From assembly GCA_041477815.1 (NCBI GenBank), contig JBGOUV010000062.1:1-21833 (forward strand): a stretch of 21,833 nucleotides of DNA, read 5' to 3'. The stretch is from JBGOUV01 sp041477815 (GTDB lineage: Bacteria; Acidobacteriota; Terriglobia; Bryobacterales; JACQDG01). A model generated the notes under the pieces. It searched no databases, had not been told where the DNA came from, and was given only the letters and a program-made list of their open reading frames with translations. The position numbers and the translations under genes are program-made. Within the stretch, counting starts at the first letter, position 1. Every line of letters starts with the position of its first letter. Positions 1 to 6,576 of this stretch are shown one piece after another.

Positions 1-2396
<2,396 letters not shown>

Positions 2397-2422
2397 TTTA
2401 CCATCTTAGCGCGACCCTCTTG

Positions 2423-2498
2423 AAACCGCAGATGAACGCGCTGAACGCAGACAAGCCATGTGCTTTCAATCGGCGTTCAGCGGCGTTTATCGGTGGTT
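2423..2498. repeat. Imperfect inverted repeat, REP-like, between uvrA and the P460 gene
   Basis: The arm at 2424-2450 and the reverse complement of 2471-2498 align with about 23 of 28 positions identical and one gap. The shared core is GCTGAACGC and the outer part follows the pattern AACC...GAT.AACGC. The arms flank a 20-bp loop. Sequences of this style (ACCGCAGATGAACGC and its complement) are, from memory, common dispersed intergenic repeats in many bacteria. The element sits between the start of uvrA and the end of the convergently arriving P460 gene; both genes are on the minus strand, so it could act as a transcript-end hairpin of the P460/dehydratase operon. No poly-T follows it. Confidence 0.55.
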
Positions 2499-2522
2499 GC
2501 AACCAATCTGGGATCTGCTCCC

Positions 2523-2966
2523 CTACGGTCGCGGCTCGGTGCTACGGGGTGCGGTGCTTTGCCCGTAGACGTAGTCTTTGGCGGGGCCGGCCTTGACGTG
2601 GCACGTAGCGCAGGCCGCGGACTTTTGGGGCGGGGTGATGTAGCTGCCGTCCGGCTTGTATTCGGTGTATTCCCATTCACCGGTGCGGCTCGGCCCGTAG
2701 GCTTCTCCGAAGCCGCGCTCCTTGCGCATGACGTGGAGGCCGGTGACCGCGCCCTCCTTGCGGGACTCCATTACCAGTAGGGAGCCATAGGGATAAACGC
2801 CGTTCTTGGCGGCGGCCGCCGCCTCGTTGCCGTAGATCACCTTAACCTCCTGCTTGTCCGGCTTCTCGCTGGTGCGCAGGACGCGGAGCTTTTCGCGGTA
2901 GCCCGCGGGGAAGCCCACGCGGTCGACCGTGGGGGCGGCTAGCAGGAGCAGCAGGAAATATTTCAT
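2523..2966 (-). CDS. Cytochrome P460 family c-type heme protein
   Basis: A 147-residue predicted periplasmic protein. Residues 1-12 (MKYFLLLLLAAP) form a short, strongly hydrophobic export signal. The family-like FPAGYREKLRVL follows at 19-30, the central part contains YPYGSLLVMESRKE (58-71), and a CATCH heme c attachment motif lies at 119-123. P460 proteins carry an unusual heme cross-linked to lysine and, where characterised, oxidise hydroxylamine or handle nitrogen oxides; many homologues have no known substrate. Size fits single-domain P460 proteins after signal removal. The start codon overlaps the stop of the upstream dehydratase (ATGA at 2963-2966), so the two are translationally coupled. 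The C-terminal tail after CATCH is short and proline-rich. The family call is good; the reaction is unknown. Confidence 0.85.
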   Translation of the reverse strand: MKYFLLLLLAAPTVDRVGFPAGYREKLRVLRTSEKPDKQEVKVIYGNEAAAAAKNGVYPYGSLLVMESRKEGAVTGLHVMRKERGFGEAYGPSRTGEWEYTEYKPDGSYITPPQKSAACATCHVKAGPAKDYVYGQSTAPRSTEPRP

Positions 2967-4660
2967 TTGGACCTCCCGATCAGAAAGTCGAAGTCGCAGC
3001 CCAGGTTGGCCTGGGTCACGTGTTCCAGGAAGAGTTTACCGTAGCCGCGCGTGTAGTGCGGCGTCGCCGGGCGCCAGGCGGCGCGGCGGCGATTCAGCTC
3101 GTCCTCGGGAACGCAGAGGTCCAGGCGGCGGCCTGCGACGTCGAGCGAGATCTCGTCGCCGGTTTGAACCAGAGCCAGGGGGCCGCCCACAGCCGCCTCG
3201 GGGGCCACGTGGAGGACGTCGGTGCCGAAACTGGTGCCGCTCATGCGGGCATCGCTGATCCGGACCATGTCGTCGATACCCTTCTTGAGCAGCTTGGACG
3301 GAATCGGCAGATGGCCCCACTCGGGCATGCCGGGGCCGCCCCGGGGGCCGGCGTTTTGGAGGACCAGCACCGTGTTCTGGTCGACGTCGAGCGCCGCGTC
3401 GTCGATGCGGGCCTTGAGCTGGTCGAAGCTGGAGAAGACCAACGCCCGGCCGCGATGCTGCAGCAACCGGGGGGAGGCGGCGGTCTGCTTGATGACGGCG
3501 CCGTCCGGAGCGAGCGAGCCGTAGAGGATCGCCGTCCCGCCCTCGGGGTGAATGGGCTGGTCGAGCGCTCGGACGACCTGGCGGTCGCCCGCTTCGACGT
3601 TCTGGAGGTTCTCGGCAACCGTACGGCCGGTGACCGTGACGGCCGTGCCGTCGAGCAGCGGGAGCAGCTCGCGCATCACGGCCGGGAGTCCGCCGGCGTA
3701 GAAGAAGTCCTCCATGACATACTCGCCGGAGGGCTTGACGTTGGCCAGGAAGGGGGTCTGGCGGGACAGGCGATCGAAGTCGGAGAGGGAGAGATCGACG
3801 CCGGCGCGGCCCGCGATCGCCATGAGGTGGACGACGGCGTTGGTGGAGCCGCCGATGGCCATGTCGACCTTGATGGCGTTCTCGAAGGCGGCGCGGGTGA
3901 GGACCTGGGAGGGACGCAGGTCCTCGCGGATCATTTCGACGATGCGGCGTCCGGCGGCTTCGGCGAGCTGGTAGCGGCGGGAGTCGACGGCGGGGATGGC
4001 GGCGTTGCCGGTGGGGGCCATTCCCAAGGCCTCGGCCATGGACGCCATGGTCGACGCGGTACCCATGACGGTGCAGTGGCCGGCGCTGCGGGCGATGCAG
4101 CTCTCGATCTCGCACCACTGCTCCTCGGTGATGCGGCCGGCGCGTACCTCTTGAAAGTACTTGCGGCCGTCGGTGCCCGAGCCCAGGACGTTGCCTTTCC
4201 AGTTGCCGGCCAGCATGGGTCCGCCGGTGACCATCAGGGCCGGGATGTCGGCCGAGGCGGCGCCCATCAACTGGGCGGGGGTGGTCTTATCGCAGCCGGC
4301 CAGCAGGACCACGCCGTCGATGGGGTTGGCGCGGATCGACTCCTCGACGTCCATGGCCATGAGGTTGCGGAAGAGCATGCTGGTCGGCTTCATGAAGACT
4401 TCGCCCAGCGAGATGGTGGGGAACTCGAGCGGGAAGCCCCCGGCCGCCCAGACGCCGCGCTTGACCGCCTCGGCCAGCTCGCGGAGGTGGGCGTTGCAGT
4501 TGTTCAGCTCGCTGAAGGAGTTGCAGATGCCGACCACGGGCTTTCCTTGAAAGACCTGCGGGCCGAAGCCCTGGGAGCGCATCCAGGCCCGGCGGGTGGT
4601 CGATTCGTAGGAGAAGCCGCCGAACCATTCTTGACTGCGGAGTTTGGTGCCGTTCGCCAT
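2963..4660 (-). CDS. IlvD/Edd family dehydratase, sugar-acid dehydratase type
   Basis: A 565-residue cytoplasmic Fe-S dehydratase that removes water from 2,3-dihydroxy acids. The N-terminal KLRSQEWFGG (6-15), the segment RRAWMRSQGF and overall length resemble the L-arabinonate/D-xylonate dehydratase branch more than biosynthetic dihydroxy-acid dehydratase. By alignment from memory with the Rhizobium arabinonate dehydratase, the 2Fe-2S ligands are C55 (NNCN), C123 (GCDKTTP) and C196 (GHCTVMGTAS), K125 is the carbamylated metal ligand, E447 (MPEWG) binds metal, and S474 (DARMSGTS) is the catalytic base. All are present, so the enzyme should be active. The gene is coupled to the P460 gene by an ATGA overlap. 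It begins 21 bp after the neighbouring toxin remnant, with no clear Shine-Dalgarno site. A role in pentonate or other sugar-acid breakdown is inferred; branched-chain amino acid synthesis is the alternative. Confidence 0.93.
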   Translation of the reverse strand: MANGTKLRSQEWFGGFSYESTTRRAWMRSQGFGPQVFQGKPVVGICNSFSELNNCNAHLRELAEAVKRGVWAAGGFPLEFPTISLGEVFMKPTSMLFRNLMAMDVEESIRANPIDGVVLLAGCDKTTPAQLMGAASADIPALMVTGGPMLAGNWKGNVLGSGTDGRKYFQEVRAGRITEEQWCEIESCIARSAGHCTVMGTASTMASMAEALGMAPTGNAAIPAVDSRRYQLAEAAGRRIVEMIREDLRPSQVLTRAAFENAIKVDMAIGGSTNAVVHLMAIAGRAGVDLSLSDFDRLSRQTPFLANVKPSGEYVMEDFFYAGGLPAVMRELLPLLDGTAVTVTGRTVAENLQNVEAGDRQVVRALDQPIHPEGGTAILYGSLAPDGAVIKQTAASPRLLQHRGRALVFSSFDQLKARIDDAALDVDQNTVLVLQNAGPRGGPGMPEWGHLPIPSKLLKKGIDDMVRISDARMSGTSFGTDVLHVAPEAAVGGPLALVQTGDEISLDVAGRRLDLCVPEDELNRRRAAWRPATPHYTRGYGKLFLEHVTQANLGCDFDFLIGRSK

Positions 4661-4685
4661 AAGAGTAGTTTCGCACGGTTGGTCG

Positions 4686-5224
4686 TCAGTATTTTCCGGC
4701 GGCTTTCAGCGCGGTCTCGATGGTCACCAGTGGCAGCAGCAGAGTTAACGGCGTATCCCGCAGCGGCACAGCGCCATGGCCGGCATACCATCCCGCCACC
4801 CTGTCATTCTTGGCGTCGATGACCAGCACGACGCCGCCAACTTCCGCCGACGCCAGCAGACAGCGTTTGCCCGCCGCCAACAGAAGCTGCCCGCCCAGAC
4901 CGTGCCCTTGTGCCCTGCGATCCACGGCCAAGCGCGCCAACCGGAAACCCGGTACGTCATGACGAGCCAGCCCGCGCCGTACGATCTCCGGCGTGCGGGC
5001 ATACTCCACCGAGGCCGGGCTCAGGCTGTAGAAGCCGAGAATGCTCTTGTTGTCGGCGGCGTCCATCGCAAGAAATGTCTTCGCGCCGCCCGCTCGTGGC
5101 TCTTGCGGGCGTGGCGGCGCAAGAATTCGTTCAGCGCTTCTTCGCCGCAGTCGAACGCTTCCCGGTCGTGTTTCCTGTCGTGTTTCCTATGGATCGGCTC
5201 TTCGTGCCAGGCCGTCACGGTCAC
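4686..5224 (-). pseudogene. GNAT-family toxin of a TacAT-type module, frameshifted
   Basis: TacT-type toxins are GNAT acetyltransferases that acetylate aminoacyl-tRNA and stop translation. The N-terminal part is read from GTG at 5224: it has HDREAFDCGEEALNEFLRRH and ends RKSHE. The rest continues in another frame as GGAKTFLAMDAADNKSILGF and onward, with the acetyl-CoA loop in RLAVDRRAQGHGLGG and a late GWYAGHGAVPL. Family proteins read SHE-K/R-GGAKTF continuously, so one base is missing at about 5090-5093, in a C/G-rich run. The first frame closes after 67 codons; the second can restart at ATG 5066 (126 codons) but lacks the N-terminal fold. The start overlaps the antitoxin stop (GTGA, 5221-5224). 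It is either a neutralised toxin or a sequencing error. Confidence 0.85.
5165..5188. repeat. 12-bp perfect tandem duplication inside the toxin gene
   Basis: The 12-mer GTCGTGTTTCCT occurs at 5165-5176 and again at 5177-5188. On the coding (minus) strand it keeps the frame and doubles the residues KHDR, giving HRKHDRKHDREAFDCG, where family members usually have a single HDREAFDCG. It looks like a recent replication-slippage event and is separate from the frameshift about 75 bp downstream. Confidence 0.8.
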
Positions 5225-5499
5225 GGCCGCTGTGGCAACGCCCGAGCCGCAGCCCGCAGCCTGGCGTTGGGCGCCGGCGGATTCTCCAGCACGTCCAGAA
5301 CCAGCAGACTGTCCCTCTCGGAGAGCTGCACATGATCGGCCTTCTCAATTACAGCTTGGGCGGCACGCAAGGCGTGCCGAATGACGAAATCCGTGAGGTC
5401 GGTGTGCTGCAGCGCTACCGCCCGCAGGAGCATCGCTTTTTCCTCGGCCCGAATCCGCAAGGACATGCGGCTATTGTCTTTGACCGCTACTCTGGGCAT
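5221..5499 (-). CDS. DUF1778 (TacA-type) ribbon-helix-helix antitoxin
   Basis: A 92-residue antitoxin. Residues about 11-50 (RMSLRIRAEEKAMLLRAVAL, then TDLTDFVIRHALRAAQAVIE) form the DNA-binding ribbon-helix-helix typical of DUF1778/TacA proteins, which repress their own operon. The C-terminal part, LSERDSLLVLDVLENPPAPN, is the usual toxin-wrapping segment. The gene precedes the GNAT toxin and its TGA overlaps the toxin GTG start, the standard order for TacAT modules. It appears intact while its toxin is broken. It is probably autoregulated through the palindrome that overlaps the upstream -10 box. Confidence in the family is high. Confidence 0.92.
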   Translation of the reverse strand: MPRVAVKDNSRMSLRIRAEEKAMLLRAVALQHTDLTDFVIRHALRAAQAVIEKADHVQLSERDSLLVLDVLENPPAPNARLRAAARALPQRP

Positions 5500-5518
5500 G
5501 GCAGGATTCCTTCGTCTC

Positions 5519-5560
5519 TGTACGTATTCAAACAGTACAAGAAAAGGCGACAGGGGTCAA
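5519..5560 (-). promoter_or_regulatory. Candidate promoter with overlapping operator palindrome for the toxin-antitoxin pair
   Basis: Read on the minus strand, TTGACC (5560-5555) and TACTGT (5537-5532) are separated by 17 bp, a plausible -35/-10 pair with a near-consensus -35 and a weak -10. Perfect 5-bp arms TGTAC/GTACA at 5519-5523 and 5535-5539 flank an 11-bp centre and cover the -10 box. This is where a ribbon-helix-helix antitoxin would need to bind to repress. The antitoxin ATG is 20 bp further on. Both elements were picked by eye. Confidence 0.45.
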
Positions 5561-5688
5561 CCTCCGAATGAGGTGTCTGGACTGTACTCACAGCGTAGTA
5601 GGCGTCTCTATCCGTTGGGAAGGAAGATGCGGCGAAGCCGGATTCATGGACTTGTGGCCCGTTCATCCTTCTCACAACGAAAGAGCTG

Positions 5689-5994
5689 ATGAGTCGGTGC
5701 GTCCGACGATGGATGGTGGGCTGCATGTCCCCAGTCATGACGAGCATCGTGGGCTTTTCCCTCGTTGGCCTGCTGATACTCTCGGCCATTTGGGCGAAAA
5801 GCAGCGGCAATTGGAGGCGATTTGCCGGCGAGGCCGCGGGCATCCTGTTATTCGGCGGCTTCCTCCACGTGTTGTTCGGTTTTCCGCTTCCTGCATCCGG
5901 CACGGCCGCAAAAGGCCCTTCGGAGGGCCTAGACCTGCACGATATGCTCGGTAACGTCTGGGAGTGGGTCAGCGACTGGCACCAGGCGGATTAG
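5689..5994 (+). other. Open frame with two hydrophobic segments reading into the FGE fragment
   Basis: A 101-codon frame from ATG 5689. Its first part has two likely membrane segments, about residues 17-36 (TSIVGFSLVGLLILSAIW) and 49-66 (AAGILLFGGFLHVLFGFP), separated by a basic loop (KSSGNWRRF). After ASGTAAKGPSEG it passes directly into the conserved FGE motif LHDMLGNVWEWVSDW and ends at TAG 5992. I do not recognise the membrane part. It may be a genuine small membrane protein whose 3' end was replaced by a recombined FGE tail, or chance. No strong Shine-Dalgarno site is seen. The 120 bp before it (5561-5688) show no convincing gene. Confidence 0.35.
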
Positions 5995-6182
5995 TACAAG
6001 ACGCCACTCTCGACCGCGCTCGGCCCCCGGGTCCGACGTCTGGTACGGGCCGTGTTGTGCGCGGCGGGTCTTGGGGCAACATTGCCTGGAGCGCCCGCGT
6101 CTCGAACCGCCACTGGTTCGTTCCCGACTACAGGGTCAACTACGTCGGGTTTCGTTGCGTGCGGGAAGTTATTCCTCCTTAG
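5917..6182 (+). pseudogene. C-terminal fragment of an FGE-sulfatase (SUMF1, C-type-lectin fold) protein
   Basis: About 85 codons of the end of a formylglycine-generating-enzyme-like domain. The order GLDLHDMLGNVWEWVSDWHQ, then YKTP..., SGTGRVVRGGSW, and YVGFRCVRE is the standard FGE C-terminal signature. It carries two lesions: an in-frame TAG at 5992 where the family has tyrosine, and a frame change within the C/G run at about 6021-6031 (one base lost or two gained). The N-terminal ~150-200 residues of a normal FGE domain are absent. Proteins of this fold include true FGE enzymes, regulatory domains and the hypervariable ligand-binding targets of diversity-generating retroelements. The downstream avd fragment favours the last. 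The broken state is certain from the frames shown. Confidence 0.8.
6060..6161 (+). other. Region corresponding to a DGR variable repeat (VR) in the FGE fragment
   Basis: This stretch encodes RGGSWGNIAWSARVSNRHWF, then VPDYRVNYV and GFRCV. In DGR target proteins of this fold the same segment is the variable region, typically RGGSW followed by asparagine-type codons, ARVSNR, further variable positions, PDNR and GFR. The conserved scaffold residues (RGGSW, ARVSNR, PDYR, GFR) are kept, while the positions that vary in DGRs hold diverse aromatic and hydrophobic residues (I, W, H, W, F, Y). Without a template repeat in the window, past adenine mutagenesis cannot be shown; an ordinary FGE domain has a similar layout. 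Confidence 0.45.
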
Positions 6183-6216
6183 CTCTAGCTCTTCCCCCCT
6201 TTTTCTCTTTTGGGCT

Positions 6217-6233
6217 CTGGGGCGAAGCCCCAG
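6217..6233. other. GC-rich hairpin with GAA loop downstream of the FGE fragment
   Basis: CTGGGGC (6217-6223) and GCCCCAG (6227-6233) form a perfect 7-bp stem around a GAA loop, 35 bp after the FGE stop codon. A weak T tract (TTTTT) follows at 6241-6245. DGRs such as that of phage BPP-1 have a short hairpin or cruciform with a G/A-rich loop just after the variable repeat that promotes retrohoming; this element fits that place and size. A plain transcription terminator is the alternative. Confidence 0.45.
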
Positions 6234-6247
6234 CGGAAAATTTTTGT

Positions 6248-6370
6248 GACAGCAAATCTCAAACCGAACTCCCCGTCGTAGTGGGCAAGACGTATGATTT
6301 CAGCGTGTGGCTGATCCAAAAGGTGGAGCACTTCCCTCGCTCGTATCGCTTCAGCGTCGGCGACCGGCTA
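6248..6370 (+). pseudogene. avd: Avd-like (DGR accessory variability determinant, four-helix bundle) gene fragment
   Basis: An open segment of 41 codons reads DSKSQTELPVVVGKTYDFSV, WLIQKVEHFPRSYR and FSVGDRL. The series LPVV..KTYD..., W..P/QKVEKFPRS.RF..GDR is how I know the N-terminus of DGR Avd proteins annotated in cyanobacteria and acidobacteria, whose members run about 110-120 residues. No start codon is present in frame next to the fragment, and the match stops exactly at the TA where the palindromic element begins (6369). The remaining ~75 codons are not found on the far side of that element. Avd binds the DGR RNA and reverse transcriptase to permit adenine-mutagenic cDNA synthesis. 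Close relatives of the fold, the rRNA-intervening-sequence S23 proteins, are the alternative identity. Confidence 0.65.
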
Positions 6371-6493
6371 CCAGCCCGTGGCAGAAGTGAGATCCGGCAA
6401 ACTTGCCGCATCCTCAACCTCGCAGAATCAACGACTTGCCGGTGGCAAATTTGCCAACAAGTCGCGGCGGGGCACTTTTGCCACCGGCTGCTA
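6369..6493. mobile_element. Palindromic MITE-like element, copy 1, TA-bounded
   Basis: A 125-bp element with 20-bp terminal inverted repeats. The left end TACCAGCCCGTGGCAGAAGT matches the reverse complement of the right end, TAGCAGCCGGTGGCAAAAGT, at 17 of 20 positions. Both ends finish in TA, as expected for target-site duplication by Tc1/mariner-IS630 transposases. The interior holds small hairpins built on GGCAA/TTGCC (6396-6407, 6436-6448, and the perfect palindrome GGCAAATTTGCC at 6444-6455) and the word AGAATCAAC (6424-6432). No coding capacity is seen. A related copy lies at 16327-16441. It interrupts the avd-like fragment on its left side. Confidence 0.7.
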
Positions 6494-6520
6494 CACCCAA
6501 CGGGCGGCCAGCCACGGTTC

Positions 6521-6567
6521 TTGACTTATCGCGCCCGCGCGCGTTACGATCATTTTCATTAGGGAGG
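6521..6567 (+). promoter_or_regulatory. Candidate promoter and ribosome binding site of the TonB receptor gene
   Basis: TTGACT (6521-6526) and TACGAT (6545-6550) are 18 bp apart and resemble a sigma-70-type promoter. AGGGAGG at 6561-6567 is a strong Shine-Dalgarno sequence 9 bp before ATG 6577. This fixes the start, because frames that begin further upstream have no such site and would bury the signal peptide. The promoter lies 28 bp beyond the MITE-like element. Confidence 0.5.
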
Positions 6568-6576
6568 TTCTCGCCG

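Noticed and set aside
3020..4822. Plus-strand open frame of 600 codons
   Set aside because: Shadow of the dehydratase gene in high-GC DNA; the minus-strand protein has all cluster ligands and family motifs.
5487..5903. Minus-strand 138-codon frame upstream of the antitoxin
   Set aside because: It covers the promoter/operator region, overlaps the antitoxin start and opposes the FGE-linked frame; no recognisable motif.
6403..6576. N-terminal extension of the TonB receptor frame
   Set aside because: The extension lies inside the MITE-like element and the promoter; ATG 6577 has a strong Shine-Dalgarno site and begins a proper signal peptide.
6494..6576. Remaining part of avd, a template repeat, or a reverse transcriptase after the element
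   Set aside because: The 83 bp hold only a promoter and ribosome binding site; no sequence resembling 6060-6161 with adenine changes and no RT motif (such as YADD) was found anywhere in the window.
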